A program made the position numbers and the translations under genes. The notes beneath the pieces were generated by a model. The model made no database searches and was not told the origin of the DNA. It saw only the letters and a program-made list of their open reading frames with translations. 64,000 nt of DNA from Magnetococcus sp. PR-3 (GTDB taxonomy: Bacteria > Pseudomonadota > Magnetococcia > Magnetococcales > Magnetococcaceae): positions 62,001 through 126,000 of the forward strand of contig NZ_JBAHUQ010000015.1 of assembly GCF_036689865.1 (NCBI RefSeq), given 5' to 3'. Position 1 is the stretch's first letter. Every line of letters starts with the position of its first letter. Positions 9,002 through 17,638 of the stretch are shown piece by piece.

Positions 9002-9467
9002 TAAATGGTTGGAGCAGGCTGTTTTGCTCTCTGCTGAAAAAATGCAGGCGGGGTGTGGTGGGCCATTTGGTGCGGTGATCGTGCATAGCCAGGATGAAAC
9101 ACTACTGGCTCAGGGGTGGAACTGTGTGACGTCTTGCAATGATCCGACGGCCCATGCAGAGATGACCGCCATTCGTCGTGCCACAGAAAAGTTGGGGCAG
9201 TTTCATCTGCAAGGCTATACCTTGTTTAGCTCCTGTGAGCCATGCCCTATGTGCTTAGCGGCAATCTACTGGGCACATTTGGATGCTGTTTTCTTTGCCA
9301 ATACAAGGCAACAAGCTGCGGCCATTGGCTTTGATGATGCCACCATCTATGAAGAGCTGGCCTTACCCTTGGCGCAGCGGCAAAAACCGATGGTGCACCG
9401 GCCTTCTGAACACGCTTTGGCGGTGTTTCAGCAGTGGCAAACGCTGGAGAATAAAAAGCCCTACTAA
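8991..9467 (+). CDS. guaD: Guanine deaminase (cytidine-deaminase fold)
   Basis: A 158-residue zinc hydrolase that converts guanine to xanthine. The zinc/catalytic motif THAEMTAIR (H55, catalytic E57) and CEPCPMC (C85, C88) are present. GGPFGAVIV near the start, NDPTAHAE and the C-terminal region match the short Bacillus-type GuaD better than tRNA adenosine deaminase TadA. The gene overlaps the upstream kinase by 11 bases, suggesting translational coupling. TadA is the main alternative but its usual C-terminal residues are not seen. Confidence 0.85.
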   Translation: MNHDKWLEQAVLLSAEKMQAGCGGPFGAVIVHSQDETLLAQGWNCVTSCNDPTAHAEMTAIRRATEKLGQFHLQGYTLFSSCEPCPMCLAAIYWAHLDAVFFANTRQQAAAIGFDDATIYEELALPLAQRQKPMVHRPSEHALAVFQQWQTLENKKPY

Positions 9468-9792
9468 CATCGGTGCTTCATTGGCCAGAGAGCTCGACCC
9501 GACAGCTGCTGTTAAACGATGACGGCTGTGTCTGTGTTTGATCTGATCAGGCGTTCGGCATATTGTCTATACGGAGCTTGCTGGGGTAGGGGGCTGGTAA
9601 ACAGGTCAGGCAAAACCGCTTTAAAGGGGATAAGGCTTTAAGGCTAGAGTCGGCTCTAAACTTGTATTTCTTGCTTCATCCCGGCGGGGTGTTTTTTTCC
9701 CGTAGCTGTCTGTCGCATGATCCTGCATCATGATCATTGTCTCTGATGTCTGCGGTTTTCGCTTGGGCTGGCAACTTTTCAATGGGTGAAAA
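9468..9792. other. Intergenic region without recognised gene
   Basis: About 325 bases between guaD and the family 2 glycosyltransferase. I see no supported reading frame, RNA gene or convincing terminator. A partly palindromic TGATCCTGCATCATGATCA stretch near 9719-9737 is the only structure noted. Confidence 0.5.
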
Positions 9793-10767
9793 ATGACGGT
9801 GTTTAAACTGCTTATTGCTGTGCCCTGTTACAATGAAAGTGCAGAACTGGGCGCTGTTTTAGACCGTATGCCACAATCACTGGAAGGGGTTGATCAAATA
9901 TCCCTATTGGTGGTGGATGATGGCTCTTCTGACCAAACCAGTCAGGTTGCAGCGGACCATGGTGCCTCTGTTATTCGCCATCATACCAATATGGGCTTGG
10001 GTATCGCTTTTCAAACCATCCTTAAGGAAGCTTTGGAAAGAGATGTCGATGCGGTGGTGACCATGGATGGGGATGGTCAGTTTAACCCAGATGACATCCC
10101 CAAGCTGTTAGGTGTCTTGGTTAAGGAGCAGGCGGCCATGGTTACTGCGTCGCGCTTTAAAGATGCCAACATGCTGCCAACCAACATTCCGGCTGCCAAG
10201 TTAAAAGGCAACCGAATGATGTCCTGGTTAATCAACCGGCTGACAGGGGCCAGTTTTTACGATGTCTCTTGTGGGTTCCGCGCCTATAGCCGAGAGGCGA
10301 TCTTACACTTGAACCTACATGGGCGGTTTACCTACACCCAAGAGGTGTTTCTCGACATTCTCTCCAAACGCTTAAAGATTGTTGAGGTTCCGGTTCAGGT
10401 GATCTACAAGGATGGTCGCCGTTCCCGTATGGCCCATAGTTTGGTGCGCTATGGTTTGCAAACACTTTTAATTATTCTACGTAGTTACCGAGACTACAAA
10501 CCTCTGCGCTTTTTCCTGTGGATATCCCTGCTTTTCTATGTGGCATCAGGTGCTTTTGGGCTTAACCTGCTGATGCACTATTTGGAAACCGGTAAATTTT
10601 ACGGGGAAATTTGGTCGGGTATGATCTCTGGGGTGATGTTGATGCTCGCTGTTGCCATCACTTTGATGGGGTTGTTGTCAGATATGATGGTCAGAATTAG
10701 AGAGAACCAGGAACGTGTTCTCTATCTACTCAAGCGGCGCCACCATGACACGGATCACGACGCCTAG
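9793..10767 (+). CDS. Family 2 glycosyltransferase with C-terminal membrane anchor
   Basis: A 324-residue GT-A enzyme of the dolichyl-phosphate-mannose-synthase/undecaprenyl-phosphate sugar transferase type. Seen are the opening VPCYNES, VVDDGSSD, MDGDGQFNPDD (the DxD metal site) and CGFRAYSR. Two hydrophobic helices near 248-272 and 283-305 anchor it, and the tail is basic. Such enzymes make polyprenyl-phosphate sugars used in glycan or lipid modification. It stands alone between gaps, so no pathway is assigned. Confidence 0.88.
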   Translation: MTVFKLLIAVPCYNESAELGAVLDRMPQSLEGVDQISLLVVDDGSSDQTSQVAADHGASVIRHHTNMGLGIAFQTILKEALERDVDAVVTMDGDGQFNPDDIPKLLGVLVKEQAAMVTASRFKDANMLPTNIPAAKLKGNRMMSWLINRLTGASFYDVSCGFRAYSREAILHLNLHGRFTYTQEVFLDILSKRLKIVEVPVQVIYKDGRRSRMAHSLVRYGLQTLLIILRSYRDYKPLRFFLWISLLFYVASGAFGLNLLMHYLETGKFYGEIWSGMISGVMLMLAVAITLMGLLSDMMVRIRENQERVLYLLKRRHHDTDHDA

Positions 10768-10817
10768 TCTCTACGACCGCTCTCCCTTCGGTTAATCCGC
10801 GCTAAAAACAGGGATGG

Positions 10818-10831
10818 TTGATAACTATCAA
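10818..10831. promoter_or_regulatory. FNR/Dnr-type operator before norE
   Basis: TTGATAACTATCAA is a perfect match to the FNR/Dnr consensus TTGAT-N4-ATCAA, placed 71 bases before the norE start. This would allow activation by an oxygen- or NO-responsive CRP-family regulator. The site is read directly; the regulator is inferred and is not in the window. Confidence 0.72.
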
Positions 10832-10901
10832 GCCCAGCAAAGTCTAAAACATTTATATTTTTGGTTGCAGGAAATATTCTTCAACGGAGTAATCAGCAGC
10901 C

Positions 10902-11492
10902 ATGTCTTCCCAGTCCAGCGTGACCACAATGGAACGTTCCCCCTATCCTCCAGGTGATCTGGCGGTATGGATGTTAATTGCCATGGAGTTGCTCACCTTT
11001 GGCATCTTCTTTTGTGTCTATACCTTTATGCGTGCCAAGCAGCCTGAGTTGTTTGATGCCAGCCAACAGCTCCTCAACCGGCAAGCAGGTGCTATTAATA
11101 CCCTGCTTTTAATTACCAGTAGCTTTTTTGTGGTGCGTGGTGTGGAGGCGATTAAACAAGGGGCTTCTCGCGTATGTGGGCATTGGTTGGCTGCTACGCT
11201 GAGTATGGGGGTGGGGTTTTTACTGGTTAAAGTATGGGAATATGGCCAAAAGTATGCTGCGGGTATTACGCCGGATACCGATCAGTTCTTCTTCTTCTAC
11301 TTTGCCTTAACCGCTTTCCACGCTTTTCATGTGATCATGGGTATGGTCATCCTCAGCTTTATCATGTTTAAAGCGTATCGGGGGGGCTACAGTTCCGAGA
11401 ACCATATGGGGGTGGAGAGTGGTGCCTCATTTTGGCACATGGTGGATCTTGTTTGGATTATCCTTTTTCCTCTCATCTATGTCATGCGTTAG
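10902..11492 (+). CDS. norE: NorE, cytochrome oxidase subunit III-like protein
   Basis: A 196-residue membrane protein of the heme-copper oxidase subunit III family with about five helices and the motifs PPGDLAVWMLIAMELLTFG and FHAFHVIMGM. The short form without the first two helices matches NorE, an accessory protein of nitric-oxide reductase gene clusters. It is followed at 9 bases by a norF-like gene, which supports NorE over a true oxidase subunit. No norCB or oxidase subunit I/II gene is nearby. An FNR/Dnr box lies upstream. Confidence 0.82.
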   Translation: MSSQSSVTTMERSPYPPGDLAVWMLIAMELLTFGIFFCVYTFMRAKQPELFDASQQLLNRQAGAINTLLLITSSFFVVRGVEAIKQGASRVCGHWLAATLSMGVGFLLVKVWEYGQKYAAGITPDTDQFFFFYFALTAFHAFHVIMGMVILSFIMFKAYRGGYSSENHMGVESGASFWHMVDLVWIILFPLIYVMR

Positions 11493-11501
11493 GCGAAGAA
11501 T

Positions 11502-11768
11502 ATGGACTTTCTAAAAAGTTACGCCACCCGATCATGGCTTGTTCTTATGCTTCTTACGCTGACCACCATGGCGGTCGGGGAGCAAGGGTTGGCAGGGCCT
11601 GGAGCAATGTCTTTGGTGTTGCTGATGACCCTATTTAAGGTCGAGCGCATTGTTCATCGTTTTATGGGGTTTTCTCACGTTACAGGTTTGATGAAGGTGA
11701 TGATGTGGCTGTTTGTGATACTGCTGCTTGCGACGATTAGTGGTGGCTACATGATCACCCAGGGCTAA
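11502..11768 (+). CDS. norF: NorF-like small membrane protein (subunit IV type)
   Basis: An 88-residue protein with about three hydrophobic helices (roughly 12-30, 33-50 and 65-84) and the internal KVERIVHRFMG segment typical of the small cytochrome c oxidase subunit IV/NorF family. It is translationally close to norE. Its role in NO reduction is known only as accessory. The identification rests on size, topology and position more than on a unique motif. Confidence 0.72.
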   Translation: MDFLKSYATRSWLVLMLLTLTTMAVGEQGLAGPGAMSLVLLMTLFKVERIVHRFMGFSHVTGLMKVMMWLFVILLLATISGGYMITQG

Positions 11769-11858
11769 CCGTGCATGTGGTGATTGACAACCACACCGGG
11801 CAGGTGGGATAGTGCCAAACATTCTTTATTTGCCTCTTCTCTGATCCAGGAGTGTTTT

Positions 11859-12239
11859 ATGCCCCGTTTTGCCGCTTTGACCGTTGCAGCGTTGATCGCT
11901 TTTTTTACTGCCATGCCTGTACAAGCTGGTGAGGTTACCAAAGTCTCTGTTGCTGATCTCTTTAGCAAGAAGGCAGACCTGCAAGGTAAGCAGGTGGAGT
12001 TGACCGGTGAGGTGGTGAAGGTCAATAACAACATTATGAACCGTAACTTCCTGCACATTCAGGATGGTAGCGGTGATAAAGCTCAGCGTAACCACGATAT
12101 TACCGTTACCAGCTCCGGTACCGCCAATAAGGGAGACCGTGTCTCTGTGGTGGGTAAACTGGTTCTGAACCATGATTTTGGTGCAGGTTACCTCTACCCT
12201 GTGCTGGTTGAAGAAGCCGTGATTACCCCAGCTAAATAG
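11859..12239 (+). CDS. Secreted OB-fold (NrfJ-like) protein
   Basis: The start is ATG at 11859, with CCAGGAG 5 bases upstream. A cleavable signal peptide ends at about MPVQAGE. The mature part, about 100 residues, is a single OB-fold: GKQVELTGEVVKVNNNIMNRNF, LHIQDGSGD, ITVTSSG and VVGKLVLNHDFGAGY. Proteins of this type accompany periplasmic cytochrome and denitrification genes, and their function is not known. It is the last gene of the norEF unit, which ends at the terminator at 12268. Confidence 0.78.
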   Translation: MPRFAALTVAALIAFFTAMPVQAGEVTKVSVADLFSKKADLQGKQVELTGEVVKVNNNIMNRNFLHIQDGSGDKAQRNHDITVTSSGTANKGDRVSVVGKLVLNHDFGAGYLYPVLVEEAVITPAK

Positions 12240-12267
12240 AACAAAGACTAACGGTTCTTGTACGATT

Positions 12268-12306
12268 AACCGCCCGCTATCTGGTTGATAGCGGGCGGTT
12301 TTTATT
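12268..12306 (+). terminator. Rho-independent terminator of the norEF unit
   Basis: A perfect 14-bp stem (arms 12268-12281 and 12287-12300, loop TGGTT) is followed by TTTATTT. It sits 28 bases after the OB-fold gene stop. Confidence 0.93.
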
Positions 12307-12419
12307 TGGGGGTGGGGAAAGGGTTGAACGTTTATGGTTAAGTAGGACTCGAAAGGGAGAGCTTGCTTGCAAGATCATCCGTGTATTTATTGATTCATCT
12401 TCATAAAGGTAGATGTGCC

Positions 12420-13856
12420 ATGTCGTGGCAGTTTGATAACAGTTATGCACAGTTGCCGGCGTTGATGTATGCCCAACTGGCGCCCGTACCTGTTCAAGAA
12501 CCTCAGATGGTGGTGTTCAACAACGACTTAGCCCAACAGCTAGGGCTGGATTTTTCTTCGACAGAAGAGCAATCGTTGGCGGCTCTGTTTGCCGGAAATC
12601 TGTTACCGGAGGGTGCTCAACCATTGGCGCAAGCCTATGCAGGGCACCAGTTTGGTCACTTCACCATGCTGGGGGATGGCCGAGCCATTGTCCTGGGAGA
12701 GCATATCACCCCTGATGGTAAGCGGCTGGATATCCAGTTTAAAGGTTCGGGCCGAACCCCGTTCTCCCGCAATGGTGATGGTCGTGCGGCCTTGGGGCCT
12801 ATGCTGCGTGAATACATAATGAGTGAGGCCATGCATGGGTTGGGTATTGCGACCACACGTTCTTTAGCGGTGGTGGCCACCGGAGAACCGGTATACCGAG
12901 AGGATGTTCTGCCTGGGGCTATTTTAACCCGCGTTGCGGCCAGTCATTTACGGGTAGGCACCTTTCAATATCTGGGTATGCGTGGGGATGTCGAGGCGAT
13001 CAAAACACTGGTTCACTATACGTTAGACCGTCATGACCCACAGCTGGACAAAGGGGATAACCCAGCGCTGACCCTATTGTTGGCGGTTATGGCCCGGCAA
13101 GTGGAGTTGGTGATTAACTGGATGCGTGTTGGCTTTATTCATGGGGTTATGAATACGGACAATATGACCATCTCTGGTGAGACTATTGACTATGGGCCGT
13201 GTGCCTTTATGGATGCCTATAGCCAAGATACCGTTTTTAGCTCAATTGATGCCGCTGGGCGTTATCGGTATGGAAACCAGCCCCATATGGCCAAATGGAA
13301 TTTAGCGCGCTTGGCGGAAGCTCTCTTGCCGATTATTCATTCGGATCAGGCACAAGCCATCTCTTTGGCTGAAGAGGCCATTGAATCATTTAACGGGCTC
13401 TATGCCCGCAAATGGCAGGTGATGATGGGGCGTAAATTGGGACTGTTTACTGTTCAGGATACCGATGATGCGCTTATGACAGAGCTGTTGGATCAGATGC
13501 AGCAATTGGGGTTAGATTATACAGAGACGTTCCGGTCGCTCAGTGAGGGGCAGGCCCCTCCCCATGCAGCTCTACAGGCTTGGTACCGTAGCTGGCAGTC
13601 TCGTCTAGAAGCCCAAACAGAGACATGGAGCCAGGCTCAGAGCATGATGCAAGCGAATAACCCCACTATTATTCCACGCAATCATAAGGTGGAAGAAGCA
13701 TTGGATGCGGCCAATAATGATGGAGATCTGCAACCCATGCACACCCTACTTGAGCATCTATCCAATCCCTATGCAACCAAGCAAGGGGTGGATAAAGGGT
13801 TCCTAGCACCACCCCCACCCAGTGACCGTATCTACCAGACCTTTTGTGGTACATGA
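12420..13856 (+). CDS. selO: SelO protein adenylyltransferase (pseudokinase fold)
   Basis: SelO transfers AMP from ATP to Ser, Thr or Tyr residues of target proteins. The 478-residue chain has AYAGHQFGHF, the ATP site FKGSGRTPFSRNGDGRA, REYIMSEAMHGLGIATTRSLAVV, IHGVMNTDNMTISGETIDYGPCAFMDAY with the catalytic-loop and metal residues, and the C-terminal FCGT, whose cysteine occupies the position taken by selenocysteine in some eukaryotic SelO proteins. ATG at 12420 is favoured over an upstream in-frame start because the family begins there. It is monocistronic, with hairpins on both sides. Confidence 0.95.
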   Translation: MSWQFDNSYAQLPALMYAQLAPVPVQEPQMVVFNNDLAQQLGLDFSSTEEQSLAALFAGNLLPEGAQPLAQAYAGHQFGHFTMLGDGRAIVLGEHITPDGKRLDIQFKGSGRTPFSRNGDGRAALGPMLREYIMSEAMHGLGIATTRSLAVVATGEPVYREDVLPGAILTRVAASHLRVGTFQYLGMRGDVEAIKTLVHYTLDRHDPQLDKGDNPALTLLLAVMARQVELVINWMRVGFIHGVMNTDNMTISGETIDYGPCAFMDAYSQDTVFSSIDAAGRYRYGNQPHMAKWNLARLAEALLPIIHSDQAQAISLAEEAIESFNGLYARKWQVMMGRKLGLFTVQDTDDALMTELLDQMQQLGLDYTETFRSLSEGQAPPHAALQAWYRSWQSRLEAQTETWSQAQSMMQANNPTIIPRNHKVEEALDAANNDGDLQPMHTLLEHLSNPYATKQGVDKGFLAPPPPSDRIYQTFCGT

Positions 13857-13862
13857 GGATAT

Positions 13863-13895
13863 ACAAGGGCTCTGTATCAGACGCAGAGCCCTTGT
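13863..13895 (+). terminator. Hairpin after selO, possible terminator
   Basis: Twelve-base perfect arms (13863-13874 and 13884-13895) begin 6 bases after the selO stop. There is no proper T tract, so it may end transcription weakly or simply protect the 3' end. Confidence 0.55.
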
Positions 13896-14394
13896 CCCTC
13901 ACTTATTTAAACACACCCTCATTGTATAATATCTCCCTTGGCCTCTCCTTATGGCATCAAAGTGCTCCTATGATGGCTGTTTGATATAAATAGTGATTAA
14001 TGATAATAAATATTGCTATTTCAAGTGTGTACATGCCATGTTATGCCCCGCTAAAATGGTTTGACTGCCTGAGCTTAGAGGGGGGTTGTGAGGGATTTTA
14101 GGGTGGCTGCTTTACACGCCTTTATCCAAGTTAAGTGTAAAAGGGGTTATCCAACCTATATTTAGACCGATCTATCTATAAGGTGTTGTTACGCCAAGAA
14201 ACGTGGTGCAATGATAAGGCTTAAGTCTCATCAAGTAGGGGGGAGACTTAGGCTATACAGTAAGAGGGGGGATGATCCGAACAGATTGGTGAGGAGATGT
14301 TTGGATGATAGCTTGTGGCTGTGTATCATAGGTGCTGGGTGTTTGGTGTGAATATGCCTGAACGGGGCTGGTTGCATTAACTGGGGAAGAGTAC
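13896..14394. other. AT-rich intergenic region without recognised gene
   Basis: About 500 bases with no supported reading frame. It contains one inverted repeat (TAAGTCTC at 14222-14229 with GAGACTTA at 14243-14250). It presumably carries the promoter of the FHA/cNMP protein. Confidence 0.5.
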
Positions 14395-15954
14395 GTGCTT
14401 TTTTTTCAACAGAACAAAAGTTTGCTGAAAATTGATGATCGGGGGCGTGTGCCCGTTGAGAATCTCAGGAAATTGGTTAAAAGCACGAAAATGGATACCT
14501 TTATCCAGCAATTTCCCCATATGGTGCTGGTGGGTAAAAGTTATGGTGCCTTCCGCACCAAAAAAGATGAGACGGAAATGCTGGTTTTTCCTCTGATCTG
14601 TCGGCGAGGGGTGGTGACGGAAGAGAGGGCGATCTCTTTAGGGCGAGACACGAACAATACGCTGGTTCTGCCCGATGCCTTTGTTTCTACATGGCACTTG
14701 ACCTTTCATCCTGTGGACAGTGGGGTTGAGATTGAGGATTGCAACTCCACAACTGGGACCAAGCTTAACGAAAAGACTTTGATCCCCTTGCAACGCTATG
14801 CCCTTGAAGATGAAGACCAACTCAGGATCGCCAACTATCGTTTCCAAGTCTATGGACCGGCAGCCTTTTACTATTTTCTTACTGAAATTCTGGAAGTTAA
14901 GCAGGCTCAACCCCAAGAACCTGAACAGCAACAACCCGTACCTAAAAAAGTGATCCGCAAGACAGAGCGTAAGCTTGAAGAGGTTTCTCTGGAAGATCTT
15001 GCCCCTGTTGAAGTGCATGAAGAACCTGAGCTACCTGAGCTACCGCCCCATCGTCAACAAGTCTTAGATCAAGTAGAGCGGCTGCCCTTCTTCAACTTCT
15101 TTACGGCACAAGAGAAGCAACGCTTTGCCTTGGATGAAATTGAAGTAACCACCATACCGGAACAGACCCAGGTCATTGCAGAAGGCTCGAAAGATCCTAA
15201 TCTTTACCTGTTACTCTCTGGACAGGCTCGGGCCATTAACCCCGCAACCAAAAAGACAGTTTCAACCTATAAACCTGGAACATTGTTTGGTGAAATGGGT
15301 TTTCTCGCCAACGAGCCCAGCCTCTATGAGATTGAAAGTCAACAGCAGATGGAGGTTATGGCCATAACCCCAGATGCTTTGTCCAAGCTCAGTTGGGATA
15401 TCCAGGAGAAGATGCGCGATGCCTTAATTCGTCGCCTGCTGCGGCTGAATGATTTCCATGAGAAGAGGTTGTTGGAAAAAGGGTTGAGCATTCCAACCGC
15501 CAATCATGGCGATGATGCGATTTTAGTGGGCGATGGTTTGGCCGCTCTGGTTAACCATGCGGAACTGTTTTCAGACTTTACCGATCTGGAAAAGCAGCGC
15601 CTGACCAAAATTCCCCATAATTTTAAAATGCTCTATCCTGAGGATTGTTTGATACAGGAAGGGCAGGTTGGGAAGGCCTTTTTTCTGGTGCTCTATGGGC
15701 AGCTGGCTGCCTACAAAGGGGACGATCCTACCCCTTTGAGCTTGATGAACAGTGGTAGTTGTTTTGGTGAAACGGCTTATTTTGAAAGTGCCCCACGTAC
15801 GGCGACGGTTAAAGCCACCAAGCCCTCTACCGTCTTGGTATTTGATGATAAATTGATGGCTTATCTGGGGGTTGTTGAGCGGGATAAGATCAAGCTTAAA
15901 ATTATTGATACGCTGGTTGCGCGCTTTAAACGGAATATTGCCTTGCTCTCTTAA
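14395..15954 (+). CDS. FHA domain plus two cyclic-nucleotide-binding domains
   Basis: A 519-residue soluble protein. The FHA domain spans about 65-165 (ISLGRDTNNTLVLPDAFVSTWHLTF, then NSTTGTKLN), reading phosphothreonine peptides. A Glu/Pro-rich linker follows. There are two cNMP-binding domains, one at about 235-360 with GTLFGEMGFLANEPSLYEI and one at about 395-510 with GSCFGETAYFESAPRTATV. The second keeps the arginine and Gly-Glu of the phosphate-binding cassette. The first has SLYEI where the arginine is expected and may not bind. No output domain is visible, so it may be a signalling scaffold. The start is GTG; ATG at residue 33 is possible. Confidence 0.87.
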   Translation: MLFFQQNKSLLKIDDRGRVPVENLRKLVKSTKMDTFIQQFPHMVLVGKSYGAFRTKKDETEMLVFPLICRRGVVTEERAISLGRDTNNTLVLPDAFVSTWHLTFHPVDSGVEIEDCNSTTGTKLNEKTLIPLQRYALEDEDQLRIANYRFQVYGPAAFYYFLTEILEVKQAQPQEPEQQQPVPKKVIRKTERKLEEVSLEDLAPVEVHEEPELPELPPHRQQVLDQVERLPFFNFFTAQEKQRFALDEIEVTTIPEQTQVIAEGSKDPNLYLLLSGQARAINPATKKTVSTYKPGTLFGEMGFLANEPSLYEIESQQQMEVMAITPDALSKLSWDIQEKMRDALIRRLLRLNDFHEKRLLEKGLSIPTANHGDDAILVGDGLAALVNHAELFSDFTDLEKQRLTKIPHNFKMLYPEDCLIQEGQVGKAFFLVLYGQLAAYKGDDPTPLSLMNSGSCFGETAYFESAPRTATVKATKPSTVLVFDDKLMAYLGVVERDKIKLKIIDTLVARFKRNIALLS

Positions 15955-15980
15955 CTGTTCTGAGTAGGGATGGTAGATAA

Positions 15981-16016
15981 GACGTCTTCCCCATAATGGG
16001 TGAAGACGTTTTTTTA
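15981..16016 (+). terminator. Rho-independent terminator after the FHA/cNMP gene
   Basis: The inverted repeat ACGTCTTC (15982-15989) with GAAGACGT (16002-16009), extended by CC/GG pairs, is followed by a T run. The remaining sequence to 16279 holds no supported gene. Confidence 0.88.
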
Positions 16017-16279
16017 TGGAAGAAAGGTGCGCCTGTCTCTTCACTCAGAGCGACCATGAGCTCTTTTTAAGATCCACCGGTTTGGTTGATCCCTGCTCAA
16101 AAGAGATGTGGGTGGTGTCGTTTAGTGAGATCACCGTCGCAGAAGGTAAAGGTTGGTAGTGTGAGGAAGGCGGGCAGGCAGAACTCTGTTTTCCTTAGGC
16201 ATGGCGTAAGTTGATGAACTGCGTATAATGCAGGGCACACTCTGCATATGTTTTGAATAAAAAGGGATACCCCTGGGCC

Positions 16280-17278
16280 ATGACCTCTGATGATCTTCAA
16301 ACGCCATACAGTAACCTAAGTCCAGATGCCGTATTGGATGCCGTTGAGCGATCTGGTTGGCGCTGTGATGGTCGACAGTTGGCCCTGAACAGTTTTGAAA
16401 ACCGGGTGTATCAGATCGGCCTTGAGGATGGCTCCTTTGTCGTGGCCAAGTTCTACCGCGCCCACCGCTGGTCGGATGAGGCGATTTTAGAAGAGCACCA
16501 TTTTACGCAAACATTGATGGAGATGGATCTTCCCGTCGTGCCCCCGATGATTAATGAAGAGGGAAAAACCCTGTTTCATGATGGCAGCTTTCGGGTGGCG
16601 CTCTTCCCGCGCCGGGGCGGGCGTACCCCTGATTTGGAAGATGCCGAAACCCTTAAACGTATTGGTCGTTTGATGGGGCGCATCCATGCTGTTGGCGCAC
16701 AAAAACCTTTTGAGCATCGCCCAACCCTGGATATTCAATCTTTTGGGGTGGAGTCCTACCAATTTTTGCTGCAGTCAGGCTTTATCCCCCCTGCCATGGA
16801 AGAGCCGTACCGCACGATGGCTGAAACATTGATTGACCAGGCTACAGGCTGTTTTGAGCGGGCTGGGGATTTTCAGTCCATTCGTTTGCATGGTGACTGT
16901 CATGCCGGCAATATTCTTTGGACAGATGATGGCCCGCACTTTGTGGATTTTGATGATGCCCGTATGGGGCCGGCCATTCAGGATTTGTGGATGTGTTTGT
17001 CTGGTGATCGAGAGGAACGGGCCGTGCAGATGAACCATTTGCTGGATGGCTACGAGACTTTTATGGAGTTTGATTATCGACAGCTCCACCTCATTGAAGC
17101 GCTGCGAACCCTGCGTATGATCCATTATGCCGCCTGGATTGCCCGTCGCTGGGCCGATCCGGCTTTTCCAAGAGCCTTCCCTTGGTTTGATGGACCACGT
17201 TACTGGGATGAGCATATGTTGGCTCTGCGTGAACAGTCAGCCCTGATGAATGAACAGCCGCTCTCACTGGCCTTATAG
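16280..17278 (+). CDS. srkA: SrkA/RdoA (YihE) stress-response serine/threonine kinase
   Basis: An aminoglycoside-phosphotransferase-fold kinase of about 332 residues, normal for the family. LNSFENRVYQIGLEDGSFVVAKFYR carries the ATP-binding lysine, RLHGDCHAGNILW is the catalytic loop and HFVDFDDARMGP the metal-binding DFD. E. coli SrkA counters MazE-MazF-mediated death and envelope stress; that role is transferred from the family. I use ATG at 16280; a TTG at 16253 is in frame but adds residues unlike the family. No partner dsbA gene follows. Confidence 0.92.
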   Translation: MTSDDLQTPYSNLSPDAVLDAVERSGWRCDGRQLALNSFENRVYQIGLEDGSFVVAKFYRAHRWSDEAILEEHHFTQTLMEMDLPVVPPMINEEGKTLFHDGSFRVALFPRRGGRTPDLEDAETLKRIGRLMGRIHAVGAQKPFEHRPTLDIQSFGVESYQFLLQSGFIPPAMEEPYRTMAETLIDQATGCFERAGDFQSIRLHGDCHAGNILWTDDGPHFVDFDDARMGPAIQDLWMCLSGDREERAVQMNHLLDGYETFMEFDYRQLHLIEALRTLRMIHYAAWIARRWADPAFPRAFPWFDGPRYWDEHMLALREQSALMNEQPLSLAL

Positions 17279-17638
17279 ATTTAGCGTAGGACCGTTAGGT
17301 TTATGGTGTTCCCCCTATCCGCGTAGGTGGTGTGTGCCGTCGCTTTTATCTCATAAAAGGGCTTGGTGGGGGGGGAGGCCCTCGTTGAATGTTGGTGCAT
17401 GATATATCTAAAGTATATCAATGGTTTAGTTTGTGTGCTTGCAAAATTCTTGGTGCATCGTACATGGACCAGTAGAGCTGTTGTTATCCGGTTAAGCATG
17501 GTGCATCCCCCCCCTGAAAACTTGCTTTCCTCATGTAAGTATAGAGACCTGAAGCGCAATTTTTTTTGAAAAAATGGGGTGTCAGAGCCCATGATTAAGA
17601 GGTGTGTTCCATCGATCGCTGTGAGAAGGGTGTAGGGT
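17279..17638. other. Intergenic region without recognised gene
   Basis: About 360 bases between srkA and the TRIC-type gene. The short frames on both strands lack a ribosome site or family features. It ends in the promoter/leader of the next gene. Confidence 0.5.

Noticed and set aside
9539-9555. TTGATCTGATCAG as an FNR site between guaD and the family 2 glycosyltransferase
   Set aside because: Wrong spacing and about 240 bases from the next start.
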